Source: Cryptomeria japonica
Taxonomy: Eukaryota > Streptophyta > Pinopsida > Cupressales > Cupressaceae
Assembly (NCBI RefSeq): GCF_030272615.1
Contig: NC_081407.1
Location: 436,760,230-436,824,229, forward strand
DNA: 64,000 nucleotides
Direction: 5' to 3'
The notes below the pieces were generated by a model that was not told the origin of the DNA, did no database searches, and was given only the letters and a program-made list of their open reading frames with translations. Position numbers and translations under genes: made by a program. Below are positions 1 through 11,709 of this stretch, piece by piece (position 1 is the stretch's first letter; the number at the start of each line of letters is the position of its first letter).

Positions 1-303
1 GGCTCCTCTCCCCTACTCCAAATAAAATGGCACACAAGTATATGTCTGTATGAAATTCAAAAATTCAAAATTCACATATCATGATCGATTTTTGTGTAGT
101 TTTTTCTAGTCATATTCTCACGTTCACTCCTTGCACACCCAAACCCCTAATTACTAGCTTTAAAAAAACAAAAAAACAAAAAAATAACTAAAATCTCATT
201 AATAAATTACACATGTACCAATAGCTGCTCATTTTTTAGCTTTTTTGTGCCATAATTGGCCCATTTGTGCATTTTTATTGGTACCCATGACACACAACTA
301 GTG
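1..303. other. AT-rich spacer
   Basis: No coding signal is seen on either strand. The stretch holds A-runs and phrases such as TTTTTTCTAGTCA that recur near 630-650, so it belongs to old repeat DNA. No gene or element end can be placed. Confidence 0.5.
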
Positions 304-567
304 GGGCATTTATGAATAAGTATTGGTGATTTTAAGTGCATAGTTATTGGGGCATCTTTAAATAGGTATCGGAGGACACTTTGAAAAGTGTACTTTTTGA
401 CCCTTGCATGTATAACATATCCCACACCGTGCATCATTACTACCCAGAAGCCAAATCAATAGCTATAAGTAGCTAAGTCACATGTAGAGACAACAACAAA
501 AAAATCATCAAAATCTAATATATCATTTAGAATTTATGGGTGTGCGGAGTTAGATATAATGGTTACT
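304..567. repeat. Dispersed repeat A, copy 1
   Basis: This stretch aligns by eye with 5938-6215 in the same orientation. Shared blocks include GGGGCATTT-TG-ATAAGTATTGGT, ACTTTTTGACCCTT, CCCACA-CGTGCATC-TTACTACCCA and a GTTAG-TATAATG block. The copies differ by many substitutions and small indels, so the duplication is old. No coding potential or element termini are visible; the repeat family is not recognised. Confidence 0.65.
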
Positions 568-578
568 AATACACTTCC

Positions 579-703
579 CATAATGCATCATAGCAATCTT
601 GTAAAAATGTAAAAAACTGGTGATTTTTGTGCAATTTTTTCTAGTCACATTCTCATAATGCATCATAGCAATTTTGTAAAAATGTAAAAAATTGGTGGAA
701 ACA
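579..703. repeat. 75-bp tandem duplication (1.7 copies)
   Basis: The unit beginning CATAATGCATCATAGCAAT at 579 starts again at 654, a period of 75 bp. The second copy is readable to about 703 with two or three mismatches. It appears to be a local duplication within spacer DNA. Confidence 0.7.
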
Positions 704-1100
704 GAATGTGGTATGCGGATTTGTGTTTTTGTGGATCGGTGGTAGATGTGTCATTTTGTGTGGAAAATAGGAGGAGTGGACCCAAAATGTGGTTACCTTA
801 AAGTGTTGTCTCATGAAATGATTGAAAGATATGCACAAGATGGATTGTAGTCCCCTTCCTTGACCCATCCTATGTGTTGCTCTTAATAGATTTGTTTAGA
901 TTCCTATTTGATGTCTCAAGTTAAGTTTAGGACTCCAATATTAAGGATGTACTAACCCCATTCTTGAGTACATATGATAACATGATGTCATGAGATATAG
1001 ACTATTGTTTGTATATTGTTTGACTATTTTCATGGCTAATCAACGTCACATCACTCATTGTGAGCGAGATGTGCCACTGTGAAATTCTACCACTTGCTTG
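704..1100. other. Spacer without recognised feature
   Basis: Nothing beyond low-complexity AT-rich sequence is seen. Short open frames on the minus strand here look like chance. Confidence 0.5.

Positions 1101-1134
<34 letters not shown>
1101..1134. repeat. (AT)n microsatellite
   Basis: An uninterrupted TA/AT dinucleotide run of about 34 bp. The two short overlapping open frames that read through it are artefacts of the run. Confidence 0.9.
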
Positions 1135-1142
<8 letters not shown>

Positions 1143-4100
1143 CGGTTGCAGGATTTGTAGGTATCGGACATCTATTCCTCCTGGATTCCCAGGTTCGAGC
1201 TCCCCTGGCCTTAGAGGTACGAGCATGTCCTTTCTCAATGGTAATATGTGGTTTCAGAGATGAAGTTGTTTCCCCTTACACACTCTAGGTCTATGTTGTC
1301 ACTTGTGTGTGTCGTCGATGTGGGCGTGAATCACCATGTCAACTTGGTCGCCTTGGTATGTGAGTATGTGGAATGAGTTGGTGGTCATTTATGTGATTAG
1401 TAATGTTAAATTAATTACCTTAATATCAATTTGTGATTATATGGTTATTATGTGTATTTTGACGTATTAGACTCAATGGTTTTTGGATATTAAGGTTTCT
1501 TAAGGCTTTATTTAATATCTATTGTTTATTTGATATTTGAGAGTTTGGATCATTTATTTAAAAATTAATATTTTATTTATAGGAGTTGATTTATTGTTTA
1601 TAACTTACCATATTCATTTAGTGTTTTGATTTAATTAATGTTTAATGTTTATTACTTTATATTGCCTTGGGGTTCATTTGATATTTAATGTTTGTAGTTT
1701 ATTTATTTATTTATTTGTTGTTTATAGTTTATTTTATTTAGTGTTTAAATTAATCTTATTTAATATATTTTTGGGGGACTTGGTTATTTATTCATAATCC
1801 CTCCTTGATTTATTTAATTAATTTACATTTTCATTTATATATATAGTTGCTTTAATATTATATAAGGGGGAAATAAAACTATAGGCTAAATTAATATAAA
1901 ATACCTCCCCATTCATAATAATAATGTGTTGAAATATTATATTATTTTCTTCTTTAGTTTTAAATTTTATTGAAAAAGTCAATGGGAAAAATATATTATC
2001 TAACCCTAAGATCTAGGATGAGATATATTTTAAATGAAATAATCTCATTAGCTAGAAGAAAGGCTAGGGTTTTGGATTAATTGTCTTTACTTTTTATGTT
2101 GTTGTCGTGAGATTTTTGGGGGCTCTTCTTCTTCCTCTCTTGCAAAAAAATTTTGGGTCTGCAACTTCTTGGGTTGATTTTTGGAGTTTGGTCTTGGCTT
2201 TTCTTTGTTGGATTGCTGGAGGACTTGGGGAAAACTCTTCATCAATCTCTTGCCTTCCATCACATAGGGTTGAGGTCGGCTACTTGTCCTTTATTTTATT
2301 TTTATTCAGATTTGTGAAGTTACCTATGTCTTCTTCGTGCCTTTGTTTGCTTGAAGGATATGGGGTAGTATTGAACATTTATTTACATAGAATATCGTTT
2401 GCAATAGAGTATTATGGGATTAAGGAGTTCAATTTTATTGTGCATATTGTATGGTTTGATGATGTATATTTTTCTTTCGGGTGCCATTTATGACAATGGA
2501 AATACCTTTTCCTTCATGTGCAACAATGGTTATAGTTTTGGGCTTCCTTTATTGGTGTCTTTCTTTTGGGAGTGTTTGGTATTATTGTGTGAGAGCGCTG
2601 AAGTTGTTAATATTGGAATTTACACTCTGCGAGAGTTGTTGGTTGTTCATGGTTTGTTAGGAGTGAGATTTGTTGGATGTTAACCTTCACCACACTTGGT
2701 CTATTTCATTTGGGTTTGTTTCTTAGTGTTGATCTAGTCTGGGTGACTCTATGTTTATGTTACCAAGTCATTTGGATAAGTCCAAAATTTTATTTTCTTG
2801 CTGTGATTTGTTGCTCTCATGTTCAGGTCTGCAACATTCTGATGAACATATCTTAAAACGTAGAAACTAGGTTTGCGCGATTATTTTTTTTTCAAATTAA
2901 AGTATTCTAAAATCTTTATAAAAATCGTGAAATTTGAAATCTAGGTTTTTGAGATATGACCAAAACACTATGATTGTGTATTTAGGGAGTTTTCTTGTAT
3001 GTTGCTAATCTGACTTTTTTTTTTTTTTTTTTTTTCATATTGTTCTCTATGCCAGAGGCTAGTTTATTATATGTTATTGTCTTCCAAAATTTATCTTATT
3101 CATATTTGAGGTTTTATGATGATTTATGAACTTTTGATCTTCATGTTGTGATTTTATTGGTTCCTCTCATGTTGAGATTGTCATGAGAGAAGGCTGCACC
3201 CTGATGTTTTGTTTCCAGCAAGTGAATGGCCTTGCTATGATGTTGTTTCTATGTTTGGTAACAGATTATGATGGCCTTGTGTGTGGCCCTTTTATTTATG
3301 ATTTCATGCCAAGAGGTTCCTCTTCTTGTTTTCCTTGTTGTTGAGGCATTGTTCATGTTTATATTCATGTGTGAGTTTTTGGGCTGCATGATATGAGTTT
3401 CATTTCAAGATTTGAATACTTATTTTAGGACCTCTTGGGCATATTTTCCTTGTTGTACTGGTCCATGTTTGGAGGAGTGGGCTTCCTTGTAATGACCGGG
3501 GTCACGAGAGATGGACTATCATGAGGTTCCTTGTAAGGATGCATGAAGTCTAGACCACCAGGGCACAAGGGGGTTTACCTTGCATTGTACAAAGAAGTGA
3601 TAACCTAAAAATGCACATGGGATGGGTAGATAGGTTTATTAATAAGATAAGAAATTTATTTGTGCCTCATGACTTAGTCCTAGGGAGGATGTTTTAGGAT
3701 AAGCATTAGAAGGTTGTGAAGACGGTAAGCTAATCTCCCTTAGTCTCTCATAGGTTGAGATGGCTCCACATGTCCATCAAGCTAGTGCCTATGTTATGTG
3801 TTTTATGGATGGAATGTGATGATACTCCACTCCTAAATGTGATCCCTTGTTGTTTTGTATTGCATCTATGCCTTATTGTTGATAGCCTCTAGGAGTTTCT
3901 TATTGTACTTGGTTGTGTTTGCTTCATGAATGAGTGTCTTGTGGTAGTCTTGTCCTTTGGTTTTGAGAGTCAACCTAGATGTAGAGTGTGTGTTGGGACC
4001 TTGCATCATCTCCTAGCACAGGGGGTGGTTCCTTGTAGGTTCCACATTGGTTGGGCGGTTGGTGTTTTTTACCATTGGGGTTTTTCCTTCTTGGCTGGTG

Positions 4101-4160
4101 TTCTTCTCCCCATGTGTGGATTGGATCTTCACCTTGTTGGCTTAGGATCTTTATGACAGA
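1130..4160 (+). repeat. Dispersed ~3 kb repeat B, copy 1 (probable LTR or non-coding retroelement DNA)
   Basis: Three separated blocks match blocks in the same order at 11710-14900. Near 1140-1350 there is GGTACGAGCAT, a CAATGG-like stretch and a GTCGTCGAT block. Near 3590-3660 there is AAGTGATAACCTAA followed by GGGTGGGTAG or a close variant and then TTA-TAAGATA. Near 3900-4110 there is CTAGCAC-G-GGGTGGTTCC followed by TTGG-CGGGTGGT or a close variant. Between blocks the copies are too diverged to align by eye. The length, colinearity and lack of coding sequence suggest old LTRs or untranslated retroelement DNA. Open frames at 2107-2683 show no recognisable protein and are not called. A 21-base T-run lies at 3015-3035. 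Confidence 0.5.
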
Positions 4161-5304
4161 AAATATATGTATTAGTAATCATAGACTTGAAAGGATGAAA
4201 CTCTTGAAGTAATTGATGATCGAGTAAATGTGATGTAAACATTTATAATAGTTGTAGCTGATCATTTGTATTTACACTTGGTGAGCTATTCTCATGTTGA
4301 AGAACTATGTGACGAGTTGTAATCATAGCGTACTCATGGTCATTTTAGTCTTGGACAAGCAATGCAATCATTAAATGCCTTTGATATGCAATGTATATAA
4401 TGTATTGTTTATGTTCTTGTTGGAATGAGGTATTGATTTTTAAGTTGATTCTATTATGCTACATTGATGTTGGAAGTAAACTTAGAACCATGATAATGTG
4501 TTAGTAGCATTGTTAGGTAGTGGAAATTAAATTAGTGGTTAGAAAAATTATGCAAGAATATTAGAAGAGTGGAATGGAAAGTAGAATAGAAACGTAGCTG
4601 AAATCATTTGTAGTTGTATTAAAACGTTAGTGGCAATGAACCTTAGATTAACACTATAAAAACTAAATAAGATGTATGGCTGAAATTATATTACTAGTAA
4701 TGAATGTAATAATCCCTAGGTTGCATAATTAAGATGGTTTCAATGACTCATATCAAGTGTAGGTAATGTTAACATTCTTTTAGTTGCATTTCCAAGTTAG
4801 TAATCATGCATCTCATAGTAATAATACATAGGAAATGCATATAGACGGCTGCATTATGTAGGTGGGCTGCATGAAAGAAATTATCATAATAAGAGTAGAA
4901 ATCTCATATGAAGCATGTAATGATAGGGAAATGTATGCATTTCATATTATGCATTATTTAAGGACAAAAGGGAATTATTTAGATATTACATTGTGCATGT
5001 AAGGTTCGTGATAGTAAATGATCATGCTAAGAAAATTTAGATTTATGAGAAATAGGGTTAGAGGTTAATGGAATTAATGATCATGCATTAGGAGACGGTT
5101 AATCATGATAGATGCATAACATTTCACATAGGTAAGAGATGGTTAAGGGATTAGGAGTATTTGGATTTGGTGCTCAAATGAACATTAGACTAAAGGGGAT
5201 AATCTTGCGTATGAAATCAATAGATTGCATCCATGTTCATGTAGTCACATGTCATGATGAGACAAATAGCTAGATCGTGTCTATGCATGTGCATGGTATC
5301 AAAG
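4161..5304. other. Spacer without recognised feature
   Basis: AT-rich sequence full of short TAATGAT/ATGATAG-like phrases that grade into the tandem array at 5305. No open frame of note and no element ends are seen. Confidence 0.5.
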
Positions 5305-5394
5305 GATAGGTAGTGATAGCTCATGATAGCTAAGGATAGCCAATGATAGTTAGTAAAGGCTACTGATAGCTAATGAAGGTTAATGAAGGTTAGT
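5305..5394 (+). repeat. 10-bp tandem array, about 9 units
   Basis: Consecutive decamers read GATAGGTAGT, GATAGCTCAT, GATAGCTAAG, GATAGCCAAT, GATAGTTAGT, AAAGGCTACT, GATAGCTAAT, GAAGGTTAAT, GAAGGTTAGT. The period is exactly 10 with no indels, and units differ at 1-4 positions. A 10-bp period is close to one DNA helical turn. Confidence 0.85.
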
Positions 5395-5937
5395 AAGTAG
5401 ATTTCACTGTTGAGTTTAAGTAATGGCGTTAATGTACCCTAGGGAAATAGATGTGGTATCATAATAAGAATTCCGCTTGCGTAACAACTTAGTAAATAGT
5501 CAATGATAAAGATATCGATATTAAGTTAGAAACTAAGTTAATCAATGCTTAATCATGTTGTTAGTATGAGTTAAGTGTACTGTAGTTTATTAAACAAAAA
5601 AAAATTAGCCCTCTTTAGAGTAGTTTGGCTTTAATTCTCTGGGGTATTTTGGCAGGCATTACATGGATATATTGATAAAACTATAGAAATTATGAGGCAA
5701 ACATAGTTGGTAGTTGTAGAGCCAAATTGCATGACCCACGCTAGCATCCTTTTATACCTACATATTAAATGTGAGCTTTTATAACTAGTTTGGACATCCA
5801 TCATGGCATAATAGGAAGGAGGTTTTGTGCTTATGTCGTGGTTAACTATTTGATAGATAATTCTAGAGAAATACCTAGGGGAAGATAATTGGTTAATGCC
5901 AATGTTCCAATTATCATTGACTCCTTGGCACATGACT
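5395..5937. other. Spacer without recognised feature
   Basis: No coding, RNA or element signal is seen. Confidence 0.5.
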
Positions 5938-6215
5938 ATTGGGGCATTTGTGCATAAGTATTGGTCATTTTTGAAGTGGTTGTAGTGCACAATCATTAGG
6001 GCATTTTTAAGTAGGTATCATGCAACACTTTGAAATGACCACTTTTTGACCCTTTTATGCATAATGGATCCCACAACGTGCATCGTTACTACCCAAAAAT
6101 CAAAACAATAGATATAAGCAATTAAGTCGCTTTTAGAGAACAAGAAAAACAAATCGCCAAAATTTGATGTATGGTTTAGGATTTGTGGGTACACGACGTT
6201 AGCTATAATGACTAA
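5938..6215. repeat. Dispersed repeat A, copy 2
   Basis: Counterpart of 304-567 in the same orientation, with the same order of short conserved blocks. See copy 1. Confidence 0.65.
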
Positions 6216-8549
6216 TGGTATGCTTCCTCTATGGTCATATAGAATTAAATGATTGCATAGATTCATAAGATGGATTTATTGAATAAGTTTTACAAATTTT
6301 GGAGCAAAAGCTTGTCCTAGGAAATAATTGATTGAAACCTCTACTTTAGAAGGGCATGAAAATTCTATAGTTTAAGGACGTTGCAAATAGTTCATCTAAT
6401 GTGTATTATAAAAATGGACATATGAGAAATGATATTGACCAAGTAATAATTGATGTTTTCATATTTTGGAGTTGTTAGTGGATGGCATGATTGTTTTACA
6501 AGTCATTACGAAGTTATCATTAGATGGTTAAGAGTGGTGATATCCACTAGTATACCTATATTTAAAAAGATATGTAAAATATGTCGAGAGATATCTTATA
6601 ATAGAAGAGAATATCTGTAAAATAAATATTCTTCTAAAATACTAAACACCAATAATACAAATCCACTGAAGTCCTACATGCAAAAAGTTGTGAATCTAGC
6701 TGGAGACAAGTGTTGAGGGTTCTATTTTATTTGGAGTAATAAAATAACACCTCCACAAAAGCTGAAACATGAAATATTTCATGCATTTACTTGTCATTTG
6801 CATGTCAAATTATTTCAAAAATGGATTTTTATTTATAGATATTTTGATGTCATTGTAGATGCCTCTCGACATAACAAGAATAGTTATTGTTATACCAAAA
6901 CCAAAATGCTTTTAACTAATATGAAGAAGTTTGTGGGCTTAAAATACTTAATGCGTGGGATCTTTCTTCTTGATTAGTACCTATTGCCACTTTAATTTAG
7001 ATGAATGACAAGAAAAGAGGTTTTGATTATGGAGGAAAGATCAAATGGGAAAAATGTAAAATGTAGAGATAAATTTTGCATACCAATCATTAAAAAAAAC
7101 TACTTCAAGAGAATCCACCTTTGGTACAGATCTACAAATTGTTTGTCTTCATCTACAACCAACACACATAAATTGTTTGACAAAATTCTATGATAACAAA
7201 ATTCCTACTAAATTTTAATGAAGATATATTATTTTATTTTATTGTAAAGTGAGCCTATCAATGTTTAAAGAACATTGATTTTGCTCATTTCAAGAGATGC
7301 ATGCTCATTTTAGATCTTTGGAAATATTATTTCAAATGTTTTTTTGAAGTTCATAAGAGGAGTTGAAAATGGTTACGAATTAAAATTGAACTACTTTCCT
7401 CTACTTATTCTAAAATAAAAGCATTTGTAAGGGCTATCAAGGATTGTAGTTGTTGGTCAATTACACAACAAATTTTATAGGAAAGTACAAAATTAATCTT
7501 TTGCAAATTTTTGAGGAATGATATAACTCTAAATAAGACTTTTATCTTCAATCTATTAGCTACAGATTGTCTTTTCTTATGTTAGAATGTGCTTTTATTA
7601 TTTTTTAGGATTCTTCTTTATAATTTAAACATCTAATTCAAGTTTATTAAATTACTTAGGTAAACACTAAAATAAAGGGGAAACGAATAGAGAACAAACA
7701 TCAAACAAGAATCCCACCATATATCAAGAATACACATCTAATAGAATGGAAGGAATGCAAACAATGACTAAACCCAGTAAACTTCTTACCACATAGACCT
7801 TTGATGACCTAAGTGTTGTGCTCCAAGTAGTTGTTTGAGGATCAAAGTGATTGTAGTTGTTGAATCTATATCATAACCTTGTTGCATCCAATCTTCTTTG
7901 AAAATAGCTTGTGAATGAGTCAATTTGTAGATTTTGGATATGTTGGATGGATGGATGAGTTTATATCTTATGAGATGGAGGATTGAGGCTGACCCTCATG
8001 TTGGGGAGAACTAGAATATGATAAGTGGCATCATGTGTTGGTGTAGACCATTAGGACAAGGATTGAGGATAGATAGAGGGTGGATATTTGATGAAATCTT
8101 GATGAAGGGCAGTGATTGAATTGATTTTTTTCCTTGTGTACTCGGATCTATGTGCAAGATTAGCTTTGATTATTTTAATCAAAGTGGTGCAGGAATGCGC
8201 AAATGATTAATTGCTTGACTAAACCTAATTTATTTATTCAACTAAAGGGGTGGGGGATTTTAGAGGTGTTAAATAAATATTAGTGTACTTATTTAATCTA
8301 TGGGAGAATGTTGGGAAATAATTGACTTAATTAAATAATAATGATTTATTTAAATAAGACTATAACATTAGAAGAAATATTGAATGTTAAATTAATTAAA
8401 TAAAAATATATTATATTCAATTAAAGTTAGATTGGTTAATTATATATTTGGTACTAGCAAAAATATGGGAATGCTTTTATGGTGTATACATTTTCCCCCT
8501 CTTTGAGATGCCATTGTGACTAGAAGAAGTAATTTCATTTGAAAGAATA
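6216..8549. other. Spacer without recognised feature
   Basis: AT-rich. The longest open stretch (7005-7193, 62 codons) has no recognisable motif. No LTR ends, primer-binding site or polymerase motifs were found on either strand. Confidence 0.5.
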
Positions 8550-10092
8550 TGAGTATAGACGCCCAATCTAGATCGACAATGTGTTGAACCCATGACATGA
8601 TTGATGGGGGGGAGGTGAATCGGTCCAGATCTTCCATCAATTGATTTATTAAACTTTAAGCAACTTTTAACTATTCTACAACAATAGTGAAAACATCAAC
8701 CATGAACACCAAATATACATGGAAAACCCAACTGGGAAAACCCATGATGAGAATCACACTCACAATATGGATAAAATTGATTATAATGTTTTAGGCTCAT
8801 TGCCAAAGAGAAATATGCACCTAATGGACTTTCAAGGCTAAGGTGCACAACCTTAGGGCAAGTTATAATGACTTGCACAACTGAAACTCATTACTTCAAG
8901 GCAAGATACAAAGAGCTACCAAGAGACACACTGCCTTTCAACAATAGAAAGAATAGGAGAGCTAAATTGAAAAGAATCTCCTAATCATGAAATTATCCTT
9001 ACACCATTGTGTCAAGCGATCAATATCATGGAAAACACATCTGACATCAATCACCATCTTAAAAAACTGCCACATTGAATGTATCATCATCAAGGCTTTT
9101 CACAAATTGTCTTTTGCACACCTGTAGTACCAAATCTGCTTGCTCAACATCCACACTTACTTCACGTCAATTTTTCATCCTTCCATCACTTGAATCTTAC
9201 ATCTGCACTTCTTAAATACAAGTTAGATCATCAAAAACCTAGTTGAGGGTCAGCCACAAGCAAAGTTTACAATATTACATAAAATAGGCCACCTAGAACA
9301 AAAACACTCAACACAATCCACTCCAGGAGATAAAGGGAACCCAAATCCATCATAACACATCCTTCTAAGTCGAATCCAACAAACCGCAGATGCTAGCATA
9401 TTATCTAAAGTTGACACTAAACATAACGTGTAGATAAACAATAAAACTCAGCAACTAGTCATCCAAAATTACTTTCCAATGCAAATTATTTAATGCAGAT
9501 CTTTACACACCACAATGAGACCCATAACAATAGTCTAACTTAACCTCTAATGCATTATCCGGACCAAAAAGTATAATCCAAAAAAGATCACCCAATTGGG
9601 CACACTAAAAACATAATACAACTAAACATACCAAGCACAAACCAAGATAACTCACATGTGGAGCACAAATACCACCAAAGAATTGAATTGGAATATTGCA
9701 CGATCAAATAAACATGTCCTAAAAAATCGCAACACTTGAATTCACGTATCTGGAAGCCACCAAGCATATTCCAAACCAGTTTGGCAAACACTCTTTCTAT
9801 CAGAAAGTAGCAACAACTAATCTCATCATCTGAGCAATCAAAGAACCTATAAAATTGATAGTATACTACTCACAAAACATAAACATTGTATCTAAATCTG
9901 CATGCCATACGCTTCACAATTAGGAGGAATGCAAAATATTATTCCATTGGGACATTAATACTCTTTCCTATGAATTGAACCTTCTGCTATACTGATATTC
10001 TTGAAGACACTTCATACATATTCACCAAGTACTAAACATTTGAACGTATACACTACTAAACACCAATTCATATTATCAAGACAAACTACAAC

Positions 10093-10239
10093 ACAAATTC
10101 AACAACAAAACTAGATAGAGAAACCTTTATCAAACTGAACAACAATACTAGATAGAGACACTTGCATCAAACTCAACAACAACACTAGATAGAGAAACCT
10201 ACATCAAACTCAACAAAAACACTAGATAGAGAAACCTGC
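10093..10239. repeat. 37-bp tandem repeat, 4 copies, inside solo LTR
   Basis: Units at 10093-10128, 10129-10165, 10166-10202 and 10203-10239 share ATCAAACTCAACAACAACAC followed by TAGATAGAGAAACCT. The first unit is 36 bp and the others 37 bp, with a few substitutions each. The array expanded within the LTR. Confidence 0.9.
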
Positions 10240-10451
10240 ATATCGAAACTTCTACTATACTACCCTTCTATAAATACTTCATTTGAATCATCTAGAACTT
10301 CTGCAATACTGCATACTACTGATAGAGACAATATGACATCAATATGAGCTCAACAACTATACACATTGTCAGACATCAGGTTGACATCAATGACAACATA
10401 TATTTCCAACAACTCCAAGTCCCCAACCTATGTACACTACTAAACATTTAC

Positions 10452-10524
10452 AAGAACTTCTTCATTCTTGAACATCTGCAGCAACTTCTTGATTCCTGAA
10501 CATCTACAAGAACTTCTTCATCCC
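10452..10524. repeat. 28-bp tandem repeat, 2.6 copies, inside solo LTR
   Basis: Units start at 10452, 10480 and 10508 with the pattern AAGAACTTCTTCATTCTTGA then ACATCTGC. It is a second, independent tandem expansion in the same LTR. Confidence 0.8.
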
Positions 10525-10626
10525 CACATACACCTAACTGTGACAAGCAATCATACAAATTTGACATCAATGACAACACAACATATCACTTACAACATTC
10601 CTAAACATTCTCCAAGTTTCCCAACA

Positions 10627-10745
10627 CAATGGGCTAGCTGAAGAGGGGCTAGTAGTTTAGATGGTAGAGAGCTCCAACAATAAATTGGAAGGTCCTAGGT
10701 TTGAGTCTTATTTGATCCATATGAGTTGTGGCTCAACATGTGGTT
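10627..10745 (+). mobile_element. tRNA-derived SINE, copy A (5' end split off to about 8550-8581)
   Basis: The sequence aligns with 15650-15762: both have GGGCTAGC, a tRNA-like region, GGTCCTAGGTT and a CTCAACATG end. Box A is TAGTTTAGATGG at 10653-10664 and box B is GGTTTGAGTCT at 10698-10708. Both are degenerate relative to copy B. The short 5' part, resembling CTATATCAACAATG of copy B, lies at about 8560-8581 on the far side of the 2-kb solo LTR, so the LTR landed in the SINE. A second box-A-like phrase (TAGCTTAGTTGATAAG) follows at about 10748, but its meaning is unclear. Confidence 0.7.
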
Positions 10746-11709
10746 TCATAGCTTAGTTGATAAGTTCTGGGAGATCTATTTATTATTATTAACCATTGGA
10801 GGGATTAGTTTTTTGTTCATGGTTGAACCCATAGCTTTGCATGAAAATAATGAAGGCATTTTCAAGGTCATAGGTATCTTATTTTTCTTAGGTTGTTACA
10901 AATTTGGGGTTAAATGGAGTTTTTGTTTAGGCTCTATCTATTAGGTTTTTTCATCGGAGTTGTTACAAGAAAGCCTTCTAGGAAAAAATAGACCTCACCA
11001 TAGAGTTTAAAAGGCCCAAAAAACCTCATTTTTTATATATGGTACACTTATATTTGGTAGTAAAAAAATTGGTCTTTTTTTTATAGCCATGGAGAAATTT
11101 GGGGTAGCCATGTTTATATGATCCATACAAGGTTGTACCATCATATTGTTTGTGCATTCATACCATACCCATAGTTGTTATGTAGAGGGGTTAGAAATAT
11201 TTGGTAGAAATAAAATTTAAAAAATAATATTCTTCTATTATTTTAATTTAGCTACCCATTAGGATGATGCCACCCTATGGAGGGGGGTGAGAGGCATGAG
11301 GGGGCTAGTCACTACCATATGGGAAACTGTAGTACCCCTTTTCTCGATCAGACTTTTAGACTCATGTTTGACTTTTGTTGACTTTTTCAATGGATACAAT
11401 ATTGTGATATTTTACTTAGACATTATGCAGTATGGTGATATGCTTTAATTTGATTTGCAGTGTATGTTTTTCATGCAGTATTTCCTTATTGATGTTAAAT
11501 GTGATTTTTATTGGATTACTGACATGGACCAACACATTTACTTATACGTGCAATGTGCTATATTCATGTTTCATGTTTGTAAGTGTATGGGGTGTGAGGG
11601 GATAATTTTCCCTCACTCACTCCAGTGAGACAGGGAACATCACGATTCTCCTTCATCGGTGTGTGTGTCATGTATTTTATATATGTCTATATGCACGTGT
11701 GGTTCTTTG
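10746..11709. other. Spacer; possible gypsy LTR start at 11338
   Basis: No coding signal is seen. At 11338 the phrase TGTAGTACCCC resembles the 5' end of many plant gypsy LTRs, but no matching 3' end or target duplication could be placed. CACTACCATATGG at about 11310-11323 matches the motif of the array at 13137-13283. Confidence 0.35.

Larger units (their letters stand above)
8582..10626 (-). mobile_element. Solo LTR, 2045 bp, copia-like, inserted in a SINE
   Basis: The block begins TGTTG and ends CAACA, a 5-bp terminal inverted repeat containing the canonical TG...CA. It is bounded by an exact 5-bp duplication CAATG at 8577-8581 and 10627-10631. No internal coding region lies between the ends, so it is a solo LTR left after LTR-LTR recombination. 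Orientation is minus: on that strand it starts TGTTGGGAAACTTGG and, close to its 3' end, carries a GGTTTTCCCA-GGGTTTTCCA phrase followed by GATTCACC and a C-run. That is the same layout as the copia LTRs at 20.6, 31.1 and 33.6 kb. The duplicated bases lie inside the conserved 5' region of the SINE described at 10627. Confidence 0.85.

Noticed and set aside
2107-2683. 128- and 89-codon plus-strand frames
   Set aside because: They overlap in different frames, show no domain or conserved motif, and lie inside non-coding repeat B.
10748-10860. Second tRNA-like head (box-A-like phrase and GGTTGAACCC) after SINE copy A
   Set aside because: Spacing and sequence are too loose to support a second SINE.
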